DNA of 64,000 bases from Jannaschia marina (GTDB lineage Bacteria > Pseudomonadota > Alphaproteobacteria > Rhodobacterales > Rhodobacteraceae), in NCBI RefSeq assembly GCF_013404595.1, contig NZ_JABVAX010000006.1, positions 1 through 64,000 on the forward strand. Direction: 5' to 3'. A program made the position numbers and the translations under genes. Below are positions 37,018-44,423 of the stretch, one piece after another. Position 1 is the stretch's first letter. Every line of letters begins with the position of its first letter. The notes under the pieces are model-generated. The model worked only from the letters and a program-made list of their open reading frames with translations. It was not told the DNA's origin and searched no databases.

Positions 37018-38900
37018 GCGGCCGGGTATCCGATCCGTCCGAGCGCGGCTCCGATCTCGTCGAGGATCGCCGGGTCGTCGATCGTGGCCGGCACCTTGTC
37101 GAGCCGGCCTTCGGCGACCTTGACCATGCTCGCCCGCAGGATCTTTCCCGATCGCGTCTTGGGCAGCCGATCGACCACCACCGCCTGCTTGAAGGCGGCG
37201 ACGGGCCCGATCACCTCACGCATCCGCGCCACACATTCACCGACGACCTCCGCCTCCGGACGGTCGACACCGGAGGTCAGACAGAGGAGCCCGACGGGCA
37301 TCTGGCCCTTGAGCGCATCGGCCACGCCGATCACGGCACATTCCGCGACATCCGGGTGCCCGGCCAGCACCTCCTCCATCGCTCCCGTCGAGAGACGGTG
37401 ACCCGCGACGTTGATGACGTCATCAGTGCGCGCCATGATCCAGAGGTAGCCGTCTTCGTCGATCATACCCGCGTCGCCGGTCTCGTAGTAGCCGGGGAAG
37501 GTCTCGAGATAGGACGTGCGGAAGCGCGCCTCCGCGTTCCAGAGCGTCGGCAGGGTACCGGGCGGCATCGGCAGCTTGATCGCGATCGCGCCGAGGGTGT
37601 TCGCCTCGACCGGATGCCCCTCCTCGTCGAGGACGCGCACGTCGTAGCCCGGCATCGGCACCGAGGGCGAACCGGTCTTGATCGGCAGCGCCTCCAGGCC
37701 GAGCGGGTTGCCGGCGATGGTCCAGCCGGTCTCCGTCTGCCACCAATGGTCGACGACCGGACGACCCGTGACCTTGCCGATCCACTCGACGGTATCGGGA
37801 TCGGCGCGTTCCCCCGCGAGGAAGACGGCGCGCAGGCTCGAGATGTCGTGGCCCTCCATGAATTTCGCCTCCGGATCCTCCCGCCGGACGGCGCGGAAGG
37901 CGGTGGGCGCGGTAAAGAAGGCCGCGACCTTGTGGTCGGAGATGACGCGCCAGAAGGTCGAGGGGTCGGGCGTGCCGACCGGTTTGCCTTCGAAGACGAC
38001 GGTGGTGCAGCCGTGGACGAGCGGCGCGTAGCAGATGTAGCTGTGCCCGACGACCCAGCCCACGTCCGACGCCGCCCAATAGACCTCTCCCGGCTTCACG
38101 CCGTAGATGTTGGTCATCGTCCAGTCGAGTGCGACGAGATGGCCGCCCGTCGCGCGGACGACCCCCTTCGGAGCCCCGGTCGTGCCGGAGGTATAGAGGA
38201 TGTAGGCCGGGTGGGTTCCCTCGACGGGAATGCAGTCGACCGGCTCGGCTTCGGTGAAATCCTCCCAGTCGACGTCACGCGCGGTCATGTCGGCGAGACC
38301 CTCGGGTCGCTGCAGGACGACGCAGAAATCGGGGGTATGGGTCGCGATCCCGATCGCCTCGTCGAGGAGCGGCTTGTAGGGGACGACCCGGCCCGGTTCG
38401 ATCCCGCAGGAGCCGGCGAGTACGGCCTTCGGCTTCGCGTCGTCGATCCGCACCGCCAGTTCGGCGGCGGCGAACCCTCCGAAGACGACCGAGTGGATCG
38501 CGCCGATGCGCGCGCAGGCCAGCATCGCCTCGAGCGCCTGAGGCACCATCGGCATGTAGATGATGACGCGGTCGCCCTTGCCCACGCCCCGCTCCGCGAG
38601 TCCGCCGGCAAGGCGCGCCACCCGGTCCTGCAGCTCGGCGTAGGAGATATGCTCGACCGTGTCGGTGACGGGGCTGTCGTAGATGATCGCCGTGCGCGCG
38701 CCGTGGCCGGCCGCGACATGCCGGTCGATCGCGTTCCAGCAGGTGTTGACCATGCCGTCGCTGAACCATTCGGGAACCGGCCCGCCCTTGTCGTGCAGCG
38801 CCTTGGAGGGCTTAGTAGCCCAGTCGATCGTGGTCGCCTGCTCCATCCAGAAGCCGTCGGGGTCCGCAACCGACCGCTCCCATTCCTCTTTCCAGCCCAT
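37014..38900 (-). CDS. prpE: Propionyl-CoA synthetase
   Basis: A 628-residue AMP-forming acyl-CoA synthetase of the acetyl-CoA synthetase superfamily. The AMP-binding motif YILYTSGTTGAPKG and the segment GDAGMIDEDGYLWIMARTDD, then VINVAGHRLSTGAMEEVL are typical of PrpE rather than Acs, which has a different ending motif. It activates propionate (and other short acids) to the CoA ester. The catalytic lysine region near the end is LPKTRSGKILR. It leads a two-gene unit with the hybrid histidine kinase. Acetate use is possible. Confidence 0.9.
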   Translation of the reverse strand: MGWKEEWERSVADPDGFWMEQATTIDWATKPSKALHDKGGPVPEWFSDGMVNTCWNAIDRHVAAGHGARTAIIYDSPVTDTVEHISYAELQDRVARLAGGLAERGVGKGDRVIIYMPMVPQALEAMLACARIGAIHSVVFGGFAAAELAVRIDDAKPKAVLAGSCGIEPGRVVPYKPLLDEAIGIATHTPDFCVVLQRPEGLADMTARDVDWEDFTEAEPVDCIPVEGTHPAYILYTSGTTGAPKGVVRATGGHLVALDWTMTNIYGVKPGEVYWAASDVGWVVGHSYICYAPLVHGCTTVVFEGKPVGTPDPSTFWRVISDHKVAAFFTAPTAFRAVRREDPEAKFMEGHDISSLRAVFLAGERADPDTVEWIGKVTGRPVVDHWWQTETGWTIAGNPLGLEALPIKTGSPSVPMPGYDVRVLDEEGHPVEANTLGAIAIKLPMPPGTLPTLWNAEARFRTSYLETFPGYYETGDAGMIDEDGYLWIMARTDDVINVAGHRLSTGAMEEVLAGHPDVAECAVIGVADALKGQMPVGLLCLTSGVDRPEAEVVGECVARMREVIGPVAAFKQAVVVDRLPKTRSGKILRASMVKVAEGRLDKVPATIDDPAILDEIGAALGRIGYPAA

Positions 38901-38998
38901 GCCGTTCCCCCTCCTTTGGTTCCTCGGAGGATTTCTAGGGGCGTGGCGGGACGGCGTGCAAGATGCCCCCGGCCCGAAACCAAAGGTTTAGCGTTAAC

Positions 38999-39807
38999 CT
39001 AGGGGCATTCTTTCGTCGGCGCAGGATCTCGGCTCGTGCGAGGGCCCTGGCCCGCCTGGCGTCCACCGAGGGTCAGCACCTCGACGCCACGTTCGGTCAC
39101 GGCCACGGTATGCTCGAACTGGGCCGACAGCCGCCCGTCCCCGGTCACGACCGTCCAGCCGTCGGGCAGGGTCCGCACCCGCCGCGTGCCGAGGTTGACC
39201 ATCGGCTCGATCGTGAAGGTCATCCCGGGCCGCAGCCGCTCCCCCGTGCCCGGTTTGCCGAAGTTGAGCACGTTGGGCGGCTCGTGCATCCGCCGCCCAA
39301 TGCCGTGGCCGCAATACTCCCGCACGACGCTGCAACCCCGGCGCTTCGCGTGCCGCTCGATCGCGTGGCCGACGTCGCCCAGATGGGCACCCGGCCGCAC
39401 CTGACGGATCCCCTGCCAGAGCGTCTCCTCGGCGATACGCACGATCCGGCGGGCGGCGGGGCCCGCGCTGCCGACGGTATAGGTCTTGCTTGCATCCGCG
39501 ATGAAGCCGTCTTTTCGAGCGTGATATCAAGGTTCACGATGTCGCCGTCGCAGAGCACTCTGCGCGCGTCCGGGATGCCGTGGCAGACCTCCTCGTTGAC
39601 GGACGCGTTAAGTACGAAGTCGAAGCCGTATTGCCCCTTGCTCGCCGGCCGCGCCTTGAGGTCTTCGATGATGTGGCGCTCGACCCGGTCATTGACCTCG
39701 AGCGTCGAGAGACCCCGCAGGTCCATCCCGTCGAGCCGCTCGAAGACCTGCGCCAGCAGCCCGCCCGAGCGACGCATCGCCGCCAGTTCAGCGGGCGTCT
39801 TGACCAT
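38999..39807 (-). pseudogene. map: Type I methionine aminopeptidase, frameshifted
   Basis: The gene encodes a type I methionine aminopeptidase in two reading frames. The first part (from ATG 39807) carries ELAAMRRSGGLLAQVFERL and DGDIVNLDITLEK; it then loses the frame near 39510-39511, and the rest (RIAEETLWQGIRQV, HGIGRRMHEPPNV, FTIEPMVNLG and so on, with the metal ligands) continues one base out, ending with TAG at 38999. A single missing base in a GAAAAG tract, where GAAAAGG would restore the sequence EKDGFIAD, explains it. This may be a true mutation or a sequencing error; the rest shows no decay. The ATG comes one base after the ParD-like stop. Confidence 0.85.
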
Positions 39808-39808
39808 C

Positions 39809-40012
39809 TCAGGAGACCGGCGCGACCGGGGGCACCTGTACCGCCTCGAGCTGCATCTTGACGATTTCGCTGAACGAGAGGGTCGGGTTGGCCTCGGCCA
39901 GCATCCCGATCTTCATCCAGAACTCCGCCTGCGCGTTGATCGAGCGGCACATGACGGAACTCGCCCGGCGCACGTCGGCATGCAGGTCGTCCGCGATCTT
40001 CACGATGCCCAT
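39809..40012 (-). CDS. ParD-like antitoxin-family protein
   Basis: A 67-residue protein of the ParD-like family: MGIVKIADDLHADVRRASSVM, SINAQAEFWMKIGMLAEANP and a C-terminal tail. The N-terminus fits a ribbon-helix-helix DNA-binding fold. No ParE-type toxin is present; the partner gene is map, one base away. I recall ParD-like genes next to methionine aminopeptidase genes in other proteobacteria, so the pair seems meaningful. GGGAGGA is 4 bases before the ATG. The 32-bp palindrome just upstream is the expected autoregulatory operator. Confidence 0.85.
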   Translation of the reverse strand: MGIVKIADDLHADVRRASSVMCRSINAQAEFWMKIGMLAEANPTLSFSEIVKMQLEAVQVPPVAPVS

Positions 40013-40025
40013 CCCGTCCTCCCGT

Positions 40026-40057
40026 TGATATTCGAAACATATATGATTCGTATATCA
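40026..40057. promoter_or_regulatory. 32-bp near-perfect palindromic operator
   Basis: TGATATTCGAAACATA followed by TATGATTCGTATATCA: 14 of 16 base pairs match across the centre at 40041/40042. It is AT-rich in a GC-rich region, 14 bases upstream of the ParD-like start and 105 bases upstream of the sulfurtransferase start. It is the likely binding site of the ParD-like protein or of another regulator of the divergent operons. Confidence 0.75.
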
Positions 40058-40161
40058 TGCCAGGTAAGGTCGAGCCACCGATCGACGCGGCAACCGCAAC
40101 CTTTACCTCCGCCCGGACGGCGGGCATGGTTTCCCCGTCATACCTCCAGGAAAGCGACCCG

Positions 40162-40590
40162 ATGGACCTGCGCCCCCTCGACGAGACCACCGCCGCCGCG
40201 CCGATGATCGAGCCGGAAGACATGGCTGCCCTGGCCGAAGGCGGGGTCACCACCGTGATCTGCAACCGACCCGACACCGAGGTACCGCCCACGCATCAGG
40301 CGGCGGCGATGCAGGCGGCGGCAGAGGCGGCGGGGCTCACATACGTCTACAATCCGGTCGCCGGCATGGCGCTGACCCTCGACGCGATCGAGGAACAGGC
40401 CGACGCCATCGACGGAGCCGAGGGCCGGGTCGTCGCCTATTGCGCCTCGGGCACGCGGTCGGCCATCCTCTGGGCACTGGCGCAGGCCGGACGGCAGAGC
40501 GCCGACGACATCCTCGCCGCAACCGCCGCGGCGGGCTATCCGCTCGACGCGCTGCGCCCGCAGATCGCCCAACTGGAGGACCGCCGATGA
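40162..40590 (+). CDS. TIGR01244-family sulfurtransferase/phosphatase (DUF442)
   Basis: A 142-residue protein of the TIGR01244 (beta-lactamase hydrolase-like, rhodanese/protein-phosphatase fold) family. The active-site loop is YCASGTRSA, with the catalytic cysteine, and the segment VICNRPDTEVPP upstream is typical. Members are associated with sulfide oxidation, often fused to an MBL-fold dioxygenase. The ATG at 40162 was preferred to 40057, because AGGAAAG lies before it and the shorter form matches the family N-terminus PLD. It overlaps the next gene by four bases (ATGA), so it is made with the hydratase subunits. Confidence 0.86.
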   Translation: MDLRPLDETTAAAPMIEPEDMAALAEGGVTTVICNRPDTEVPPTHQAAAMQAAAEAAGLTYVYNPVAGMALTLDAIEEQADAIDGAEGRVVAYCASGTRSAILWALAQAGRQSADDILAATAAAGYPLDALRPQIAQLEDRR

Positions 40591-40934
40591 TCCCCGATCC
40601 GACCGGCAAGCGCTGGCACGACATGGGCGGTGACCTCGCCGGACCGGTGCCGGGCGACGACCACGATTTCGCGCTCTGGGAAAAGCGGGTCGACGCGCTG
40701 GTCATCCTCTCGGGTCTCAAGGGCGTCTTTACCGTCGACGGACTGCGCCGGGTGCTGGAGGACATGGGCGAGGACGCCTTCGAGACCATGACCTACTACG
40801 AACGCTGGGTCGCCTCGCTCAACCAGAACATGCTCGAACAGGGCGTCTATACCGTGGCCGAACTCGGTGCGCGGATCGAGGCCGTGCAGGCACGCGGCAC
40901 CACCTACGGCGAGGCGACCGATGCAGGTGCTTGA
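40587..40934 (+). CDS. Nitrile hydratase/thiocyanate hydrolase beta chain, N-terminal half
   Basis: A 115-residue protein corresponding to the N-terminal domain of the nitrile hydratase beta subunit. The features are WHDMGGDLAGPV (residues 10-21; the DxGG turn), ALWEKRVDALV and TMTYYERWVASL with the conserved YYExW, then ARIEAV. Single-chain beta subunits are about twice as long; here the C-terminal half is a separate gene that overlaps this one by 14 bases. The same split occurs in thiocyanate hydrolase (its beta chain) and in the toyocamycin-type three-subunit hydratase. GGAGGACC lies before the ATG. It could also act as a metallochaperone-like protein, since activators resemble this domain. 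Confidence 0.86.
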   Translation: MIPDPTGKRWHDMGGDLAGPVPGDDHDFALWEKRVDALVILSGLKGVFTVDGLRRVLEDMGEDAFETMTYYERWVASLNQNMLEQGVYTVAELGARIEAVQARGTTYGEATDAGA

Positions 40935-41196
40935 ACCCGGTACCCCGGTGCGCGTGAAATGCATGAGGCCGCCGGGCCACGTGCGCACGCCCGCCTACCT
41001 GCGCGGCAAGTCGGGCGCGGTGGAACGCGTGCTGGGCCCCTTCAGCAACCCCGAGCAGCTGGCCTACGGCCACGCCGCCGACCCCCTGCCCCTCTACCGC
41101 GTGCGCTTCCGCCTGGGCGACGTCTGGCCCGATGCCGAGACGCCCGAGGATACGCTCGACGCCGAGATCTACGCCCATTGGCTGGAGCCGCTCTGA
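40921..41196 (+). CDS. Nitrile hydratase/thiocyanate hydrolase beta chain, C-terminal half
   Basis: A 91-residue protein corresponding to the C-terminal, SH3-like domain of the hydratase beta subunit: GTPVRVKCMRPPGHVRTPAYLRGKSG, then a PLYRVRFRLGDVWPDA segment and an AEIYAHWLEPL end. The VRTPAYLRGK-type stretch is the family signature. In thiocyanate hydrolase this is the alpha chain. ATG 40921 lies inside the end of the previous gene (14-base overlap), and the stop overlaps the next ATG (TGATG), so the three subunits are strongly coupled. Confidence 0.88.
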   Translation: MQVLEPGTPVRVKCMRPPGHVRTPAYLRGKSGAVERVLGPFSNPEQLAYGHAADPLPLYRVRFRLGDVWPDAETPEDTLDAEIYAHWLEPL

Positions 41197-41837
41197 TGCC
41201 CCACGATCACCACGACCACGACGGCCTGTCCCCCTCGGGCCACCCCTACCGCGCCGATCAGGACACGGGCCTCAGCTACTGGCAGGCGATGGAGATCGCC
41301 GTGCGGGAGCTGATGGTCGAGAAGGGCATCGTCACCGAAGCCGAGGTCGCCGCGCAGATCGACGCCATGGACGCGCGAAGCCCCGCGCAGGGTGCCGCGG
41401 TGGTCGCGCGTGCCTGGGTCGACCCCGCCTTCCGCGACCGGCTGCTCGCCGACGGCTCGGCGGCCAGCGCGGAGATGGGTTTCGACGTGGGTCCGATGCG
41501 GCTGATCGCGGTCGAGAACACCGAGGACGTTCACAACGTCGTCGTCTGCACGCTCTGTTCCTGCTACCCGCGCAACCTGCTCGGCCTGCCGCCCGATTGG
41601 TACAAGTCCCGCGCCTACCGCTCCCGCACGGTGCGCGAGCCGCGTAAAGTGCTGCGCGAGTTCGGCCTGGAATTGCCCGAGGCCACGACGGTCCGCGTCC
41701 ACGACAGCACGGCGGACATGCGCTACATCGTCGTCCCCGCGCGGCCCGCGGGCACCGAGGGGATGGACGAGGCCGCGCTCGCCGCCCTCGTGACGCGCGA
41801 CAGCATGATCGGCGTCGGCGTGGCGAAGGCTCCGTGA
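41196..41837 (+). CDS. Cobalt-type nitrile hydratase/thiocyanate hydrolase catalytic chain
   Basis: A 213-residue catalytic chain. The metal site is C118-T-L-C121-S-C123, in which Thr after the first cysteine marks the cobalt type (iron enzymes have Ser). The next residues are YPRNLLGLPPDWYK: Arg126 stands where nitrile hydratases usually have Trp, a change I associate with thiocyanate hydrolase. The N-terminus is histidine-rich (HDHHDHDG), possibly for metal loading. Reaction: hydration of a nitrile to an amide, or thiocyanate to carbonyl sulfide and ammonia. The sulfurtransferase upstream fits the second choice. No separate activator gene is seen. Confidence 0.9.
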   Translation: MPHDHHDHDGLSPSGHPYRADQDTGLSYWQAMEIAVRELMVEKGIVTEAEVAAQIDAMDARSPAQGAAVVARAWVDPAFRDRLLADGSAASAEMGFDVGPMRLIAVENTEDVHNVVVCTLCSCYPRNLLGLPPDWYKSRAYRSRTVREPRKVLREFGLELPEATTVRVHDSTADMRYIVVPARPAGTEGMDEAALAALVTRDSMIGVGVAKAP

Positions 41838-42244
41838 TCTCCCACGCGACCCTCGGCGTGCGCGACCTTACCCGGGCGGCGCCCTTCTATCGCGCCGTCG
41901 CCGCCGCGCTCGAGCTCCACGAGCGCAAGCCGGAGCCCGATGGCGGACCGGAGATGCTCTGCTTCCTTGTCGCGGGCCGGCATGTTCCGCGCCTCTACAT
42001 CTCGACGCCCTTCGACGAAGGGGCCGCCACCGCGGGCAATGGCACGATGGTGGCCCTCATCGCGCCCTCCCGCGCCGCGGTTGACGCGGCCCACGCCGCC
42101 GCCCTCGCCCACGGCGGAAGCTGCGAAGGCCCGCCCGGTCCGCGCCCGCACTACGAGCCCGACTACTACGGGGCCTATTTCCGCGATCCTGACGGCAACA
42201 AGCTTCACGCGGTCCACCGCGACGCGCTGCAGGCCTTCCGCTAG
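41834..42244 (+). CDS. VOC (glyoxalase-like) family protein
   Basis: A 136-residue vicinal-oxygen-chelate domain protein: an N-terminal HATLGVRDLTRAAPFYRAV, a second half starting about residue 60, and the C-terminal YYGAYFRDPDGNKLHAVHR with the metal-ligand glutamate position. It starts at a GTG overlapping the catalytic chain stop (GTGA), so it belongs to the same operon. VOC enzymes handle diverse small molecules; a role with the hydratase product is possible but not shown. Confidence 0.85.
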   Translation: MISHATLGVRDLTRAAPFYRAVAAALELHERKPEPDGGPEMLCFLVAGRHVPRLYISTPFDEGAATAGNGTMVALIAPSRAAVDAAHAAALAHGGSCEGPPGPRPHYEPDYYGAYFRDPDGNKLHAVHRDALQAFR

Positions 42245-42248
42245 GCCA

Positions 42249-42294
42249 AAACTCTTCGACGAAGAGTTTCGACAGAGTTTTCGCCGAAAACTCT
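42249..42294. terminator. Double hairpin terminator between convergent operons
   Basis: Two hairpins follow each other: AAACTCTTC-GAC-GAAGAGTTT (42249-42269) and AGAGTTTTC-GCC-GAAAACTCT (42274-42294), each with 9-bp arms. They separate the hydratase operon (plus) from the ABC transporter operon (minus). The design resembles the pair at 148-191. Confidence 0.75.
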
Positions 42295-42296
42295 TG

Positions 42297-43277
42297 TCAC
42301 CGGCCCCGGATGCGGGGATCGAGCGCGTCGCGCAGGCCGTCGCCGACGTAGTTGATCGACAGGACGACCAGCGAGATCGCCAGTCCGGGCCAGAAGGCGC
42401 GGCCCGGGTAGAGTTCGAGGAAGGGCACCCCGTCGTTCAGCAAACGGCCCCAGGTCGGGAAGTCGGGCGGGAAGCCGAGGCCGAGGAACGAGAGCGCGCT
42501 TTCGGTGATGATCGCCGTCGCGATGCCCAGCGTGGCCGAAACCATGATCGGCGACAGCACGTTCGGCAGGACATGCCGCGTCACGATGCGCCGCGCCGGC
42601 GTGCCGATGGAGCGCGCGGCAAGGACGAACTCCCGCTCCTTCAGGGCGAGCACATCTCCCCGCACGATCCGGGCGGTCTGCATCCAGGACGTGATCCCGA
42701 TGGCCGAGACGATCAGGATGAAGATGCCGACCTCGATCCCGAAGGCGGCCGTCAGCGGCTCCCGGAAAAGGAGGACCATGACGAGCAGAAGCGGCAGGAG
42801 CGGCAGCGCGAGGAAGAGATCCGTCAGGCGCATCAGTGGCCCGTCGAGGCGCTTGAAGTAGCCGGCGAGCACGCCGATGAGCGTGCCGAGGAGGAGCGAG
42901 AGCGCCATCGCGGCGAGCCCCACGGCAAGGCTCACGCGCCCGCCCGCGATCATCCGCGCGAAGAGGTCGCGCCCGAGGCGGTCGGTGCCGAGCGGGTATT
43001 CGAGGCTCATCGGCTGGTTGCGCGCGCGCATGTTCGACTTGATGCCGTTCTCCATCTCCACGAAGAGCGGGCCGAGCACGACGAGCGCGAGGATGGCGAG
43101 GAAGATGCCCGCGCCGACCATCGCGCCCTTATGGGTGCGGAACTGGTCCCACACGTCCCACCACTGGCTGCGCGCGCGGGTCGCGAGCACCGGCTCGCCC
43201 CCCATGACGGCGGCGCTGCCGGCGACGGTTTCGATCTCGGCCCCGACGGGCGTGTCTGCATCGCGGGCGTCAGTCAT
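42297..43277 (-). CDS. Peptide-type ABC transporter permease (DppC/OppC-like)
   Basis: A 326-residue permease with an N-terminal cytosolic tail of about 45 residues, then a first helix, a periplasmic loop holding the PLGTDRLGRDLFARMIAGGRVS segment typical of OppC, and five further helices. The EAA loop, which contacts the ATPases, is near VLAARSIGTPARRIVTRHVLPN. The start overlaps the stop of the other permease by eight bases. It is the last gene of the ABC operon. Confidence 0.92.
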   Translation of the reverse strand: MTDARDADTPVGAEIETVAGSAAVMGGEPVLATRARSQWWDVWDQFRTHKGAMVGAGIFLAILALVVLGPLFVEMENGIKSNMRARNQPMSLEYPLGTDRLGRDLFARMIAGGRVSLAVGLAAMALSLLLGTLIGVLAGYFKRLDGPLMRLTDLFLALPLLPLLLVMVLLFREPLTAAFGIEVGIFILIVSAIGITSWMQTARIVRGDVLALKEREFVLAARSIGTPARRIVTRHVLPNVLSPIMVSATLGIATAIITESALSFLGLGFPPDFPTWGRLLNDGVPFLELYPGRAFWPGLAISLVVLSINYVGDGLRDALDPRIRGR

Positions 43278-44277
43278 AGCGGATCCTCGGGTCCAGGATG
43301 CCGTAGAGGACATCCGCAATCAGGTTGAAGAGCACGATGAGCACCGCGAAGATGAAGGTGAGCGTCTGGACCATGGGCAGGTCGTTTGCCTGGATCGCGG
43401 TGATCAGGAGTTGCCCGATCCCGTTCACCTTGAAGACCTGCTCGGTGATGATCGCCCCGCCGAAGATCGCCGGCACGCCGAGCGCGATGACGGTCACGAC
43501 CGGGATCATCGAGTTGCGCAATACGTGGATCAGGACGACCGACTTCTCGCGCAGGCCCTTGGCGCGGGCGGTGCGCACATAGTCCTGGTTGAGATTGTCG
43601 AGCATCGAGGCGCGCATGAAGCGGCTCAGTTGCGAGGTGATCTGCAGCGCGAGCACCATGACCGGCAGGAACATCTGCCGCACCTGCACGAGGAAGCTGT
43701 CCCAATCGCTGACGACATGGCGCGTGTCGTAGATCGAGGGGAACCACTTCAGCTGGACCGCGAAGATGATGATGACGAGGACGCCCGAGAAGAAGGGCGG
43801 CACCGAGAAGCCGATCATCGTCACGAAGGTGCCCGCCTGGTCGAAGACCGAATACTGCTTGTAGGCGGAATAGATGCCGACGGGGATCGCGATGAGGATG
43901 GCGACGACATAGGAGGTGCCGACGACCCAGAGCGTCTGGGGGATGCGCTCGGCGATGGTGATGAAGACGGGCGCGCGGTTCTGCCAGGAAATGATGCGCA
44001 GCTTTCCTTCGGCGAAATTCGTGCCGAACATGTGGTCGAAGATGTTGAGCGGCTCGACCCAGAAGAACTGCACGAGCCACTTCCAGAAGCGCACCGGCAC
44101 CGGCTCGCCGAGGCCGAGGGCCTGACGCATCTGCTCCTTCACCTCCGCCGGCACCGTGAGGGGCACATTGGCCATCGGGTCACCGGGGGCGAGTTCCAGC
44201 AGGAGGAAGATCGCCAGCGAGATGAAGAGAAGCGTCGGGATCGCGAAGAGCAATCGTCGGATGGTGAAGGTCAACAT
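43270..44277 (-). CDS. Peptide-type ABC transporter permease (DppB/OppB-like)
   Basis: A 335-residue permease with the OppB pattern: first helix in MLTFTIRRLLFAIPTLLFISL, the ELAPGDP motif, and the EAA loop in DYVRTARAKGLREKSVVLIHVLRN. Six membrane helices are expected. An internal segment (about residues 60-105) is longer than in typical DppB, as in glutathione or oligopeptide-type systems of this family. It overlaps the next permease and follows the binding protein gene, with a hairpin between. Confidence 0.92.
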   Translation of the reverse strand: MLTFTIRRLLFAIPTLLFISLAIFLLLELAPGDPMANVPLTVPAEVKEQMRQALGLGEPVPVRFWKWLVQFFWVEPLNIFDHMFGTNFAEGKLRIISWQNRAPVFITIAERIPQTLWVVGTSYVVAILIAIPVGIYSAYKQYSVFDQAGTFVTMIGFSVPPFFSGVLVIIIFAVQLKWFPSIYDTRHVVSDWDSFLVQVRQMFLPVMVLALQITSQLSRFMRASMLDNLNQDYVRTARAKGLREKSVVLIHVLRNSMIPVVTVIALGVPAIFGGAIITEQVFKVNGIGQLLITAIQANDLPMVQTLTFIFAVLIVLFNLIADVLYGILDPRIRYD

Positions 44278-44364
44278 GGTCCGTCCTGCAAGCGGGGGCG
44301 GGAATGGTGGGCTTTCGCATGCCCTGCGGTGCGTCGAGCGCCACGGGCATAGGGCGGGCGAAAA

Positions 44365-44387
44365 CCCACCGCGCGGGTCGCGGTGGG
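44365..44387 (-). terminator. Intra-operon hairpin after the binding protein gene
   Basis: 9-bp arms CCCACCGCG and CGCGGTGGG around a 5-base loop. On the minus strand the stem is followed by TTTTC. It lies between the binding-protein gene and the permease genes, which would let more of the binding protein be made than of the permeases. Confidence 0.7.
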
Positions 44388-44423
44388 GCGCGGGGCGACC
44401 CGGAGGCCGCCCCGCGGATCACA

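Noticed and set aside
39505..39515. Programmed ribosomal frameshifting in map
   Set aside because: No slippery heptamer followed by a pseudoknot is visible, and map genes are not known to use frameshifting; a single-base deletion or error is simpler.
39809..40012. A classical ParDE toxin-antitoxin pair
   Set aside because: There is no ParE-like gene on either side; the neighbour is methionine aminopeptidase.
42877..44352. Long plus-strand frames antisense to the ABC permeases
   Set aside because: Arg/Asp/His/Glu-rich shadow translation typical of GC-rich antisense frames; the minus strand carries complete permease genes.
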